A stretch of 45,042 nt of DNA from Prochlorococcus sp. AG-347-J21 (GCA_003281455.1 QCBX01000012.1:1-45042), one strand, 5' to 3'. Counted from the first letter of the stretch, positions 31,908-40,535 are shown. Numbers and translations: made by a program. Notes: generated from the sequence alone by a model not told the origin.

Positions 31908-32894
31908 TTATTTACCGAATAAAAGGACATTTATTGATTCCTTTTCAACTAAATATTTACTTAAGGCTTCACTATCTCCATGATGAAAAAATATATTTTT
32001 TGCTTCAGAATGTTTTACTACTTCCAGAATTCCGTCCCAATCCGCATGATCAGAGATTGCGAATCCTTTATCATATCCTGATCTTTTTCTTAGAGCTCTT
32101 ATTGACATCCATCCACTCGCGAAAGCTGTTTGAATATTTTTGCAATTTTTTAGATAAGAGCCCTTACTTAAAGATGGCGGTAATAATATTAGACTTCCTT
32201 TAAGTTCATCAATCTTTTTTTTATTTTCAATTTTTATAGTATCTTTAATATCAATTCCAAGTTCCCTATAACTATTGTTCATTTTATGAATACTGCCATG
32301 TGAATAAATATTGCCTTTAAAATTTGTTTGACTAATTTCGTTTAACAATCTCTGAGCTTTTCCAAGTGAATAGCAGAAAAGTAATGAAGTTTTTTCTGGT
32401 GAATTAGTTATCCATTTTGAAATATCATTTGCTATTTTATTTGATTCATCCCACTTAAATATTGGTAAACCAAAAGTACATTCGCTTATTAAGTAATCAG
32501 TTTTTACTATTTCATATTGTTTGCAAGTCTCATCTTTTTGAAGCTTAAAGTCACCTGAAATTAGCCATTTTTCTTCAGCAAAAATAAACCTTATTTGACT
32601 AGATCCAAGAATGTGACCGGATGGATGAAAAGAAATTTTAATGCCATTTATCTTAAATTCTTCTCCATATTCAAAAGTCTTAATTTTGATATTATCTCCA
32701 ACTCTTTCTTTAAGAAGTATCGCAGTCTCGTTAGTAGAAATGTATTCTTCACAGCCAAATGTAAAGTGATCAAAATGAGCATGGGTTATTAAAGCTCTTT
32801 TTACTGGCTTACTTGGATCAATCCAAATATCAGCAAGTTCACAATAAAGACTTCCATCACTATATCTTATTAAATCTTCTTGCTTAGTTCTCAA
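31908..32894 (-). CDS. Ligase-associated MBL-fold DNA exonuclease
   Basis: 328 residues with the metallo-beta-lactamase motif HAHFDHF (H38-x-H40-x-D42-H43), FHPSGHILGSSQ, SGDFKLQKDETC and a final SDHADWDG, the beta-CASP nuclease hallmarks of the SNM1/CPSF73 group. Family members encoded with the LigB-type ligase are annotated as ligase-associated DNA exonucleases (TIGR04122). First gene of the four-gene minus-strand operon. Confidence 0.92.
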   Translation of the reverse strand: MRTKQEDLIRYSDGSLYCELADIWIDPSKPVKRALITHAHFDHFTFGCEEYISTNETAILLKERVGDNIKIKTFEYGEEFKINGIKISFHPSGHILGSSQIRFIFAEEKWLISGDFKLQKDETCKQYEIVKTDYLISECTFGLPIFKWDESNKIANDISKWITNSPEKTSLLFCYSLGKAQRLLNEISQTNFKGNIYSHGSIHKMNNSYRELGIDIKDTIKIENKKKIDELKGSLILLPPSLSKGSYLKNCKNIQTAFASGWMSIRALRKRSGYDKGFAISDHADWDGILEVVKHSEAKNIFFHHGDSEALSKYLVEKESINVLLFGK

Positions 32895-32929
32895 AACCAG
32901 ATCTCTTATAATGAGATTAATTTAGCGAA

Positions 32930-33343
32930 TTATGCCCATGCTTGTTTTGATAAAGCTATTGCAGAAATTGTTAATAAAGCAATAACAACAACTTTGTTGC
33001 TCCAATTAATCATGAATGAACTTATGCTGTTAAAAAAAACTCTACTAGAAGTCTCAATCTTTTTCCGATTAACAATGTGATGATTTTCATTATTTTCTAA
33101 GTAATTTAAACTTTTAATCTCATTTATTAATTTAAATTCGCAAGTTGAGAGTTGTTCTACTTGATTTAATAAATCAATATCTTCTGGTCTTAATAAAGAA
33201 TTTAATTCTTTAATTTGTCTTTCGTTTTTTACAAGAAATTCATTAACTATCTCATCTGTTCCCAACCCCTTCTTTATATTTAAAAGAATATCATCTCTTT
33301 CCCAGGATTTTTCGAGAGAATTTAAAATTTTTTTTATGCTCAT
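32930..33343 (-). CDS. Hypothetical C-terminally anchored protein
   Basis: 137 residues: a long charged helical region (about 1-105) and a single C-terminal membrane helix (about 113-133, VVVIALLTISAIALSK). A tail-anchored topology is likely. It lies upstream of the ligase-associated operon (35 bases) in the same direction, but its role there is not evident. Function unknown. Confidence 0.65.
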   Translation of the reverse strand: MSIKKILNSLEKSWERDDILLNIKKGLGTDEIVNEFLVKNERQIKELNSLLRPEDIDLLNQVEQLSTCEFKLINEIKSLNYLENNENHHIVNRKKIETSSRVFFNSISSFMINWSNKVVVIALLTISAIALSKQAWA

Positions 33344-33427
33344 TTTAAGTATTTTTACTTATCATAATTTATTATTTTTTTCTTCTGTGGCTTATTTCTT
33401 TAAGTAATTAGATAAAATTATTTTTAT

Positions 33428-33709
33428 TTAAGATTTACGAATAAGTCTGTTGGCAAAATATTTTATCTTTACTTTTTCTACAGTTTTCTTAGAACTGCTT
33501 TTGGTTTTAACTTTATCTATATTGATCACTTCATCTGACACATTTTTGCCCTTATCAAAATAACTTTTAATTTTTTCTGATTCTTCTTCATTTAATCTTT
33601 TTGTTGCGCCTTTTGCATTGATTCCAAGTTTCTTGCAGGCTAATAATATTCTATTACTTTCGACATTAAGATCTTTGGCAATAGTGAAAATTGGAGTATT
33701 GGTGGACAT
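33428..33709 (-). CDS. Free-standing IF2 N-terminal-domain-like protein
   Basis: 93 residues that open with FTIAKDLNVESNRILLACKKLGINAKG, the small helical IF2-N domain found at the N terminus of translation initiation factor IF-2 (quoted here only as its core IAKDLNVES and CKKLGINAK). A basic, disordered tail follows. There is no GTPase domain in the vicinity, so it is an isolated IF2-N unit. It could bind ribosome or IF-2 partners, but that is inference. Confidence 0.75.
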   Translation of the reverse strand: MSTNTPIFTIAKDLNVESNRILLACKKLGINAKGATKRLNEEESEKIKSYFDKGKNVSDEVINIDKVKTKSSSKKTVEKVKIKYFANRLIRKS

Positions 33710-33804
33710 TATTTTTTACTATGGAATTTATAATTAATAGTATCTTCATAGACTATTAATTAAATGTATTTTTAACTATTATTAATTTCAAAATATTTGT
33801 TTGA

Positions 33805-35124
33805 TTAAGCCACTTCATCTTCGAAATTATTTAAATCATTAAACTTTTTTTTCATGGTGGGGTTATTTCTAGTTAATTTTTTCACTGTTAAATCTTGAGA
33901 TTTGCTGTCTGCGGATAAGAGATGTTTTTTTGAGAGAATTAAAGCCTCTTTAGTTTTTTGTAAATGGGTTATTGATTTATCAATTTCTGAAATTGCATCA
34001 TTAAATCTATCTTGGGCCAGTGAAACATTTTTACCAAAGGCATTTTTGAATTGCTCAAGAGTACTTTCAAAATTAGTTATGTCGTAATTCTCGCGTTTCA
34101 TTAAATCAATTTGTGATTTGTATTTTAGGGTTTCCATAGATGCATTTCTTAATAGAGAAATAATCGGCAAGAAAAATTGAGGTCTTATGACATACATCTT
34201 TGGAAATCTATGGGAAACATCTACTATTCCTGCATTATATAGCTCACTATCTGGTTCTAATAGAGAAACGAGAACTGCGTACTCACAAGATTTTTCCGTT
34301 CTATCTTTATCTAATTCTTTAAAAAAATCTTCGTTTTTTCTTTTATTAGTACCATTTAAACTTTGATTCTTCATCTCAAACATTATGGATACTACTTCAG
34401 TTTTGTTTTCATCAAATTCTCTAAATATATAGTCACCTTTACTTCCAGAAGTGGCATCATTATCCTTTTCGAAATATGAGTTTTTAAACGCAGAGGCACG
34501 ATTTAAGTTGAATTGGGTTTCGCAATGGATTTCCAATGTTTCTCCAACCATCTTTGTAGATAATCTAGATTTCATTTCTCTTAACTCCTGAATAGTCAGG
34601 TCCCTTTCACTAATTTTGCTTTTAAACTTTTCTTCAATTAATTTTTCATTAATTGAATGTTCAAGCTTCATCTTTTCAATGGAATTTGTTAATGATGTGT
34701 TCTCTTTTTCTAAATTAGTAACAGCTTCACTGACTTTGTTTTTTAAAGATAATTCTGAAATTAAAGACTGGTTTTTAATTTCATCCTTTAACTTGATTAA
34801 TTCATTATTAAGTGAATTGATTTTATTTGTTGCTTGATTTTTTAAATCATTAAGAGCATTAGTTTTCTTTTCTTCCGCTATTTTTAAATTAGATTCAAGA
34901 GTTTGGATCTCGGATTCTTTAATGCGATTTTGCTCAATTAACTGTATTTTTAACTCACGTTTTAAAATTTCCAAAGCTTTTTTATTATCTTCTTCAGCCA
35001 AAATAAGTCTTTCTTTTATTTGTTTGTTAAATTCTTCGTCTTTTATCTGAAGAAGTATTTCTTCAAAGCTGCTGGGATCTATTCGGAAAGTTTTGCCGCA
35101 TGACGGACATCTAATATCTTTCAT
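33805..35124 (-). CDS. DUF2130-family coiled-coil protein with nuclease-like core
   Basis: 439 residues. N-terminal zinc-ribbon cysteines CPSCG (6-10), a long charged coiled coil (about 25-195), then the DUF2130 domain (about 195-360) with KGDYIFREFDENKTEVVSIMFEMKNQSLN (core GDYIFREF, IMFEMKNQ), which resembles the D-x(n)-E-x-K pattern of the PD-(D/E)XK nuclease fold. The family is widespread and uncharacterised. Coiled-coil end and tail at 385-439 follow. Confidence 0.85.
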   Translation of the reverse strand: MKDIRCPSCGKTFRIDPSSFEEILLQIKDEEFNKQIKERLILAEEDNKKALEILKRELKIQLIEQNRIKESEIQTLESNLKIAEEKKTNALNDLKNQATNKINSLNNELIKLKDEIKNQSLISELSLKNKVSEAVTNLEKENTSLTNSIEKMKLEHSINEKLIEEKFKSKISERDLTIQELREMKSRLSTKMVGETLEIHCETQFNLNRASAFKNSYFEKDNDATSGSKGDYIFREFDENKTEVVSIMFEMKNQSLNGTNKRKNEDFFKELDKDRTEKSCEYAVLVSLLEPDSELYNAGIVDVSHRFPKMYVIRPQFFLPIISLLRNASMETLKYKSQIDLMKRENYDITNFESTLEQFKNAFGKNVSLAQDRFNDAISEIDKSITHLQKTKEALILSKKHLLSADSKSQDLTVKKLTRNNPTMKKKFNDLNNFEDEVA

Positions 35125-35251
35125 TTTTTAATAACAACATTAATTTATAAAGGATTTAATATTCCAGTTATATAAAAAGAATATTATGGACTAAGAATAA
35201 ACAATGATTCAATGTTATGCATTAAAAAATAAAATAATTACTTAATGGAAG

Positions 35252-35620
35252 TTATATTAATCCAGATTCCTTAAGAATATTAATTTTATTTGCTAATTCA
35301 ATATCTGCAGAAGATATTGAGCGATCTAAAGTTTTGTGAGAAGAAACTGTGTAACCACTATCATCAACAAATTCATCTTCCGCATCTTTTAAGTGGGCAT
35401 TCTCATTTTGGAGACCTTTATAATTATCAGACTTGTATATATTTGATTTGCTTATATTGCTATATCCAAAATTCGCAATTCCTCTGGCATCTAATGCTTC
35501 CTCAACTAATATTCCAACAACCTTAGATCTACTTATAGATTCGCTCTTAGATATTTCATCAATAATTTCAAGTACTCTTTTTCTAGGGAGATACCCTATT
35601 CTTTTAACTTTATTTTCCAT
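35252..35620 (-). CDS. Hypothetical ribbon-helix-helix-like protein
   Basis: 122 residues. The N-terminal 48 residues (KRIGYLPRKRVLEIIDEISK, then SISRSKVVGILVEEALDARG) follow the ribbon-helix-helix pattern of a short strand and two amphipathic helices. The rest is acidic and low in order, with a helical end. It may be a DNA-binding regulator; no target is evident. Medium support for RHH. Confidence 0.65.
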   Translation of the reverse strand: MENKVKRIGYLPRKRVLEIIDEISKSESISRSKVVGILVEEALDARGIANFGYSNISKSNIYKSDNYKGLQNENAHLKDAEDEFVDDSGYTVSSHKTLDRSISSADIELANKINILKESGLI

Positions 35621-35850
35621 GAATAATTACATATGTCGATATTGTAACACTTCTGTCAATTGGAATCAGATTTTGATCAATAACACTTTGTTTATATTTA
35701 AATGATGAGAATAAAGTATAATTTTTAATGAAAACTTATAGAAAGTTATTTCTCAAATAGTCATGAGGATAGTTTTATATGCTTCTTCTAATTAATCTCT
35801 CAGATTGGGTGGGATTTCAAAAATTTTTCTTAATTTAAATTTTAAATATC
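35621..35850. other. Gap without gene
   Basis: No ORF or clear structure in this 230-base stretch. It must hold the divergent promoters of the 35252 and 35851 genes. Confidence 0.4.
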
Positions 35851-36051
35851 ATGAAAGATAAACTATATGACAATGCTGATAGCTTTGCGATGTCATTTGA
35901 TGAGGAATGGAAAAATATTAATTGTGATGACTTAAGATTAAAAATAGATAAGGTATTTGAACTTTTATCAGACCACCCTTTTTTTATATCTAATCCGCAA
36001 AACGCAAGAAAAGTGGCAGAATTTAGGATATTTTCATTAAAAAAACTCTAA
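35851..36051 (+). CDS. Hypothetical 66-residue protein
   Basis: Helical acidic protein (MKDKLYDNADSFAMSFDEEW, KIDKVFELLSDHPFF, NPQNARKVAEFRIF). No membrane segment, no recognised domain. Confidence 0.6.
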   Translation: MKDKLYDNADSFAMSFDEEWKNINCDDLRLKIDKVFELLSDHPFFISNPQNARKVAEFRIFSLKKL

Positions 36052-36110
36052 TAATTATTTTTAAATTTTATTGAAATAAATTATACAAATTTAATCTAAA
36101 TTACATATGT

Positions 36111-36284
36111 TTACATAGTTGGCGGATTAAAAAAACCCTTACTATATAAAAATATTATTATTCCAATTATTGGACCTATTCCAAATACAAAAAGTACTAA
36201 TTTTGCAGAATTTTTTGTTTCGCCTAATTTCTGGTTTACTGAATTTGTATTTGTTTGATTCTTTTTTGATTTTTTCTTTTTCAT
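36111..36284 (-). CDS. Hypothetical 57-residue membrane protein
   Basis: Very basic N terminus (MKKKKSKKNQ), a membrane helix at about 28-47 (KLVLFVFGIGPIIGIIIFLY) and a short C-terminal SKGFFNPPTM. Conventional ATG; positive-inside rule puts the N terminus in the cytoplasm. Confidence 0.5.
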   Translation of the reverse strand: MKKKKSKKNQTNTNSVNQKLGETKNSAKLVLFVFGIGPIIGIIIFLYSKGFFNPPTM

Positions 36285-36420
36285 GACAGATATACTACTA
36301 CAAACTAACTTTAAAAGATTCTGATATGTTATTGAGTTTGAAGTAATCTACCAATTTAATAAGGTTAATATGGATCTCAAAAAAGACCATATTGTATAAT
36401 GTAATGACTATAAAGCAAAT

Positions 36421-36618
36421 ATGAGTGCAACTAAGAGAGAAGAAGTAAGTTCTCACCTTAGATATATAAGGTTAGAGCTTAGAGAAATGCATCAAATGCT
36501 TATAAGAGAGGATTTGTTACCTGATCCAAATGAAGCAATGGAAGTTTATGCACAACTAGATGCTTTACTTGATTTATTATCAGATAAAAGAGTAAAAAAG
36601 ATAAAAAATCAGTTTTGA
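36421..36618 (+). CDS. Hypothetical helical protein, paralogue of 37864
   Basis: 65 residues: REEVSSHLRYIRLELREMHQ, then EDLLPDPNEAM and a helix ending DALLDLLSDKR. The layout and core residues (HL-x2-[IL]R-x-[EN]L-x2-MH ... LP-P-[DN]E ... LD-LL-LL) match the 37864-38040 protein. It has the look of a helical hairpin. Function unknown. Confidence 0.65.
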   Translation: MSATKREEVSSHLRYIRLELREMHQMLIREDLLPDPNEAMEVYAQLDALLDLLSDKRVKKIKNQF

Positions 36619-36641
36619 CTAATTCGAAATTGTAGAAAAAA

Positions 36642-36836
36642 TTACAAATAATTTGTAGCAGATTCTATTTTCTTGCGATTATCATGCATCTGTTCTATTT
36701 TATTGTAAATTTCTTTAATTTGAATTTGTAATAGATCGGTCGAATTCATATTGCTTAAAGCTTCCATTGCTGATAGAAGACTTTCCTTTGCTTCAATTAA
36801 ATGTCTACATTCTTTGCTTCCTGCTTCGTATGACAT
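36642..36836 (-). CDS. Hypothetical 64-residue helical protein
   Basis: MSYEAGSKECRHLIEAKESL, ALSNMNSTDLLQIQIKEIYN and a charged end (KIEQMHDNRKKIESATNYL). A three-helix soluble protein with one cysteine. Convergent with 36421. Function unknown. Confidence 0.6.
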   Translation of the reverse strand: MSYEAGSKECRHLIEAKESLLSAMEALSNMNSTDLLQIQIKEIYNKIEQMHDNRKKIESATNYL

Positions 36837-36979
36837 GAAAAAAATTATAAAAAATCATTATTTCAAATATACAGAGAATTGTTCCGTATTGCTTGTTACT
36901 CTTATGTAATCAAAGCTTATTAATGTTATTTTTAATACATAAAAGGGACTTATTTTAACTAGGATAAAAAGAAAAACTG

Positions 36980-37162
36980 ATGAAAGAAGATTCTAAGGAT
37001 TATGAATTTTGTGTCAAAGTAGCTCTAGATAATGCAAAAAAAAGACTAGATATATTAGAAAACTTAGATAAACAGTCTGTTTTAGATGAATATAAGGAAT
37101 GGATCAAAGATGGTTTAAGTAAGCATACAGTTTTATTACTTAGAGAAGACCCTATTATTTAA
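36980..37162 (+). CDS. Hypothetical 60-residue helical protein
   Basis: MKEDSKDYEFCVKVALDNAK, then KKRLDILENLDKQSVLDEYK and a C-terminal KHTVLLLREDPII. Soluble and helical; no family recognised. Confidence 0.55.
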   Translation: MKEDSKDYEFCVKVALDNAKKRLDILENLDKQSVLDEYKEWIKDGLSKHTVLLLREDPII

Positions 37163-37180
37163 AATATTAAAAGACCAATT

Positions 37181-37279
37181 TTAATTCTTTTCTTTAGAAG
37201 TAGTAATCCTATATAAAAAATAAAAACTTAGAATAAAAGTTGCTATTAAAAATAAGGTTAGAAAAGAAAAATTAGGCAT
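37181..37279 (-). CDS. Hypothetical 32-residue membrane peptide
   Basis: MPNFSFLTLFLIATFILSFY then FLYRITTSKEKN: one helix and a basic tail. Part of a run of minus-strand small genes. Confidence 0.45.
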   Translation of the reverse strand: MPNFSFLTLFLIATFILSFYFLYRITTSKEKN

Positions 37280-37336
37280 TAAAATATCTTTTATTTGTAT
37301 TGATTATACCAAGCTTTAAAATACTTCTTTTATTAT

Positions 37337-37465
37337 TCAATTATCATTTAAGAGTGAAGAAATAAATTTTTTCAAATTTTCTTTCTCTAAAAATATCTTT
37401 TTGTAATTATATTCTTTTAGTTTCCTGAATATTAAATCTACTAAATATTCTGATTTTTGTTTCAT
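37337..37465 (-). CDS. Hypothetical 42-residue protein
   Basis: MKQKSEYLVDLIFRKLKEYN, then YKKIFLEKENLKKFISSLLN: an amphipathic, basic helical peptide. It starts 9 bases after the upstream lipoprotein gene ends, in the same direction, so co-transcription is likely. Confidence 0.5.
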   Translation of the reverse strand: MKQKSEYLVDLIFRKLKEYNYKKIFLEKENLKKFISSLLNDN

Positions 37466-37474
37466 TACTTAAAA

Positions 37475-37825
37475 TTATTTTTCTAATATATAAATTTTCT
37501 CTTCGCCAATTTTATCTGGCTTTGTTAACTTACATCCTTTATCTTTCTCCATATCGCAATCTTTTGTTGCAGGAACTGATTTCCAAGTACAAATTTTTTC
37601 TCGAGAATTTTCTTTTAAGATAATCCATCCATCTTTTAAGTATTCTGAAATCCCTTCGTCTCCGCAAGAAAATTTTATTTCCATCATTTTTTTATCTGAA
37701 TTAGTGGATTCAAAAATATTCCTTTCCGAATTAATTATCTTGTCATCATTGTTTGTTGATGTTTTGCAAGCAGTTAATAAAATTAAGACGAAAAATAATT
37801 TTGAAAATTTTATTATGCTTTTCAT
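37475..37825 (-). CDS. Putative lipoprotein, 116 residues
   Basis: Signal peptide with lipobox LLTAC (Cys20 as the lipidated residue), then a 96-residue mature domain with four more cysteines (FSCGDEGIS, EKICTWKS, KDCDM, KGCKL), likely disulphide-bonded in the periplasm. Function unknown. Confidence 0.75.
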   Translation of the reverse strand: MKSIIKFSKLFFVLILLTACKTSTNNDDKIINSERNIFESTNSDKKMMEIKFSCGDEGISEYLKDGWIILKENSREKICTWKSVPATKDCDMEKDKGCKLTKPDKIGEEKIYILEK

Positions 37826-37863
37826 TTTGTAATGGAATTTTTATTAGTAATTCAAATTATAGT

Positions 37864-38040
37864 TTATTTTGATTCTATTAATTTTAATAGTTGATCCATT
37901 TTATTCATTAATGTTTTAACCTCATCTGGTTGAGGTAAAATTAATTCTTCAGTAACTGCTAAATGCATTTTTTTTAAATTTTGTCTTAAATCTTTTAAAT
38001 GCATTTTTACGTTTTCTTTCTTTTCTTTTTTATCAGTCAT
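37864..38040 (-). CDS. Hypothetical helical protein, paralogue of 36421
   Basis: 58 residues: a basic head (MTDKKEKKEN), VKMHLKDLRQNLKKMHLAV, EELILPQPDEV and a heptad end MNKMDQLLKLIESK. The same helix-turn-helix layout and core residues occur in the 36421 protein on the other strand, which supports both as genes. Confidence 0.55.
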   Translation of the reverse strand: MTDKKEKKENVKMHLKDLRQNLKKMHLAVTEELILPQPDEVKTLMNKMDQLLKLIESK

Positions 38041-38124
38041 AGGATTTGAATATAAATTTAATTTAATTGTGGAGTTAACATCTTAATTTTATTATGAATA
38101 TATATATGGTAAATAATATAAATT

Positions 38125-38562
38125 TTAGTTTTCCAGATTTTCAATTTGGTAAATCTCTTCACCACCGTTACAAAAATTAGTCGATAACATTTTTAACTCT
38201 TTATTATTAATTCTAATTATATTTTTATTTTTAATAATATAGTTTTTAGCAACTGCCTCACAATCCAATTTATTCTTTGAATGCTTAATTACTGGATAAA
38301 AATAAGCCAATGTAATAAAAACGATAAAAAATGCGAAAATTGATTTTTTATCATTCTGGATTAATTCTTTAAATTTCTTTTTGGTTTTTAATACTTTTAT
38401 AAGTAACTTATCTGGCAAGCCTATTTGAACAAATAATAACTCTACCCACCAAGGAAGCTTTGCATTTTTCTTTTTCTTTGATTTATCGAAGGCATTCATT
38501 TTTTCTGATTCATAATTTTGATTTCTAAAATCTTTAGGATTAATTGTTTCTTTTTTAATCAT
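38125..38562 (-). CDS. Hypothetical membrane protein with two-cysteine CNGG tail
   Basis: 145 residues: a polar head (about 1-40), an amphipathic region (WWVELLFVQIGLPDKLLIK, about 37-55), a membrane helix (about 77-92, SIFAFFIVFITLAYFY) and a tail with KLDCEAVAKNY and NFCNGGEE. The tail pattern matches the 17664 protein and, less closely, the 10040 protein. Function unknown. Confidence 0.65.
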   Translation of the reverse strand: MIKKETINPKDFRNQNYESEKMNAFDKSKKKKNAKLPWWVELLFVQIGLPDKLLIKVLKTKKKFKELIQNDKKSIFAFFIVFITLAYFYPVIKHSKNKLDCEAVAKNYIIKNKNIIRINNKELKMLSTNFCNGGEEIYQIENLEN

Positions 38563-38678
38563 TTCATCAAATAAAAGTTTTATTTTGATTTGGAAACTAT
38601 ATTTTTATTTTATAAGTTTTAATTTAATTTATCTATGAATTTGAGTAATGTAAATTTGTATTTAAAACAAATTTATAG

Positions 38679-38948
38679 ATGGCAAAAAAAAGAAGGAAGT
38701 TAAATAAAGATTTCGAGAGGAAAATATATTCATCAAAAAAAAATGTAGAATTAGTTCTTGCTAAGATATATGATATCGATGATGAAGATATACAAAAAGA
38801 ATATATGAGCGCATTTAATGGTGTTGTGTATTTATATGATGAATTAAAAGAAGATTACGAACAAAAAGGATTTACTGAAAATTCCCAAGAACTTCTGTCA
38901 AACTATAAAAATGCCTTTAATCATTTTGAATCAGAATTTGAAATTTAA
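38679..38948 (+). CDS. Hypothetical 89-residue protein
   Basis: A basic head (MAKKRRKLNKDFERKIYSSK) followed by acidic helices (AKIYDIDDEDIQKEYMSAF, YDELKEDYEQKGF, LLSNYKNAFNHFESEFEI). Fully soluble and helical. No family recognised. Confidence 0.6.
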   Translation: MAKKRRKLNKDFERKIYSSKKNVELVLAKIYDIDDEDIQKEYMSAFNGVVYLYDELKEDYEQKGFTENSQELLSNYKNAFNHFESEFEI

Positions 38949-38955
38949 ATTGTAA

Positions 38956-39162
38956 TTATCTTTTATAGGGTTTTACAGGTATTTCAATTGGATTCCCTTT
39001 TTGGAGTTTAGATTTTTTCATTAGCAAATTATTTATACAAATTGATTCACTTTTCTCCATCTTACAAATTCTTTTTATCTGGTAATCAGTAAGTGATAAT
39101 GATTTGCCTCCAAATGTTAATAAAGCAAATAAAAATAAAGATAATTTAAATATTGCTTTCAT
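38956..39162 (-). CDS. Hypothetical secreted small protein
   Basis: 68 residues: signal peptide (MKAIFKLSLFLFALLTFGGKSLS), then a basic mature part with two cysteines (ICKMEKSESICINN) and a proline-rich end (IPVKPYKR). Probably exported with one disulphide. Function unknown. Confidence 0.6.
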   Translation of the reverse strand: MKAIFKLSLFLFALLTFGGKSLSLTDYQIKRICKMEKSESICINNLLMKKSKLQKGNPIEIPVKPYKR

Positions 39163-39214
39163 TGGTTTTTTATTGTTTTATGAATTCTAATTCTTTTTTT
39201 TAAATTACCTACTA

Positions 39215-39487
39215 TTAAATGTAAATGTCTATAATTTGTTTGAGTTCATTTTTACTTAAGTCTGTTGATATAAAAACTTCTTGGGCTGTTTTACCCTTTC
39301 TTGCTATTGCTTTATATCCATTTATAGTTTTCACTGACAATCTAATTATCAATTTAGAAGATCTTCCTCTAGCTCTTGAAATGGCAGCTGGAGTTATCGT
39401 CTTGATATTAATGTTCAGCGCTAACTTCTGGAGTATTGGAATAAGACCTTCTATATTTGTACTATGATTTAAGACTAACCTTCCCAA
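39215..39487 (-). CDS. DUF2103-family protein
   Basis: 90 residues beginning MGRLVLNHSTNIEGLIPILQ, with TITPAAISRARGRSSKLIIRLS and YKAIARKGKTAQEVFI in the body. The opening and the RGRS...RK-G core match the cyanobacterial and archaeal DUF2103 (predicted metal-binding) family. Biochemistry unknown. It is divergent from petN. Confidence 0.8.
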   Translation of the reverse strand: MGRLVLNHSTNIEGLIPILQKLALNINIKTITPAAISRARGRSSKLIIRLSVKTINGYKAIARKGKTAQEVFISTDLSKNELKQIIDIYI

Positions 39488-39602
39488 TTTAGATTTATCA
39501 ATATTATATTGATAAAATTTTGTTTCTGAGAATTTAACTTTAGTATTAAAATAAAAAAATTTTTTGAAATTCTGTTATATTTATAAAAGCGATTTAAATC
39601 AA

Positions 39603-39704
39603 ATGATCTTTCAAATTGGTTGGGCAGCATTAGCTGCAATTTTCACTTTTTCGATTGCCATGGTTGTATGGGGAAGAAATGGTGACGGATCAATTGATAT
39701 ATGA
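39603..39704 (+). CDS. petN: Cytochrome b6f complex subunit VIII
   Basis: 33 residues: [20 protein letters not shown] then [13 protein letters not shown]. The [22 protein letters not shown] segment (core [16 protein letters not shown]) is the single helix of PetN, which stabilises the dimeric cytochrome b6f complex. It overlaps a 46-residue membrane gene at its stop (ATGA). Confidence 0.93.
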
Positions 39705-39841
39705 TTTCATTTTTAACTTATGAAGTCTATTTAAGTAAGTTTTTTATCTTAACATCTTTTGTTTTACTAATATTCATAACGTTCGCTGTAATTTATATAT
39801 CCTATGTCTCTTGGAAAGATAAAAGAAGATTGAAAAAATAG
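39701..39841 (+). CDS. Hypothetical 46-residue membrane peptide coupled to petN
   Basis: [20 protein letters not shown], then [20 protein letters not shown] and a basic KRRLKK end. One long membrane helix. Its ATG overlaps the petN stop by four bases, so expression must follow petN. Its partner role is not known. Confidence 0.6.
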
Positions 39842-39852
39842 ATATTATTATT

Positions 39853-40500
39853 TTAGCCTTTTTTCTTATCTTTAATTCTGAGCTCTTCAATTAATTCTTT
39901 TGCTTGTTCCATTTTTGAGATGGTGCTTTTATAAATTCCAATATCTTTTTCTGCTTTATTAGTAGATAAGCTTAACTTCTCAAAAATATCAGAGATCATT
40001 TTGTTTAAATCTGATTCATTTATCTCTTTGAAATCTTTGGAGTTTGAAATTAATATATATATCCCTAAGTTTAAAATCCTTGAAGGATAAAGTTGAGAAT
40101 TTCTTTTTTCTTTTAATAATTTTAAAATATCTTTAGATGTTTTATCCCGAAATTCATTTAGCGATTTTTGAGATATTTCATTAATGTCCTTCGCTTCAAA
40201 ATTTGTAGAACTGCATAAAGATTCAAAAAGAAGATCCAAATGTTTCTCAGGTTTGTATCCTTTCATTAATTCTTTGAATGTTTCAGTTAGACCAACACAA
40301 AAGAGATAATCTTGCGTAAACTCATTTTGATGATTTAGAAGATTAAGTTCGACAAGCATTTCATCAACTATTCTTTTATATAAACCTGGAATGACATAAG
40401 GGAATTTTTCATGAAATAACTTTTTGCTATCTGAAACAGTCGATTTTTCTTTCAATTTTTTATATGTAAACCTTAATAAGGTTAGCGTATGTTGACTCAA
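39853..40500 (-). CDS. thf1: Thylakoid formation protein Thf1/Psb29
   Basis: 215 residues: [34 protein letters not shown] (core [19 protein letters not shown]) near the N terminus, [24 protein letters not shown], and a C-terminal charged helix ([21 protein letters not shown]). These match Psb29/Thf1, a helical protein that works with FtsH proteases in thylakoids and photosystem II repair. The neighbours clpP and ftsH fit this role. It is divergent from clpP across 35 bases. Confidence 0.92.
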   Translation of the reverse strand: MSQHTLTLLRFTYKKLKEKSTVSDSKKLFHEKFPYVIPGLYKRIVDEMLVELNLLNHQNEFTQDYLFCVGLTETFKELMKGYKPEKHLDLLFESLCSSTNFEAKDINEISQKSLNEFRDKTSKDILKLLKEKRNSQLYPSRILNLGIYILISNSKDFKEINESDLNKMISDIFEKLSLSTNKAEKDIGIYKSTISKMEQAKELIEELRIKDKKKG

Positions 40501-40535
40501 TATCGTTAATATCTAATAAACAGATAAATATTATT

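Noticed and set aside
39225..39467. Plus-strand hydrophobic frame of 80 codons
   Set aside because: Antisense shadow of the DUF2103 gene, which has clear family motifs.
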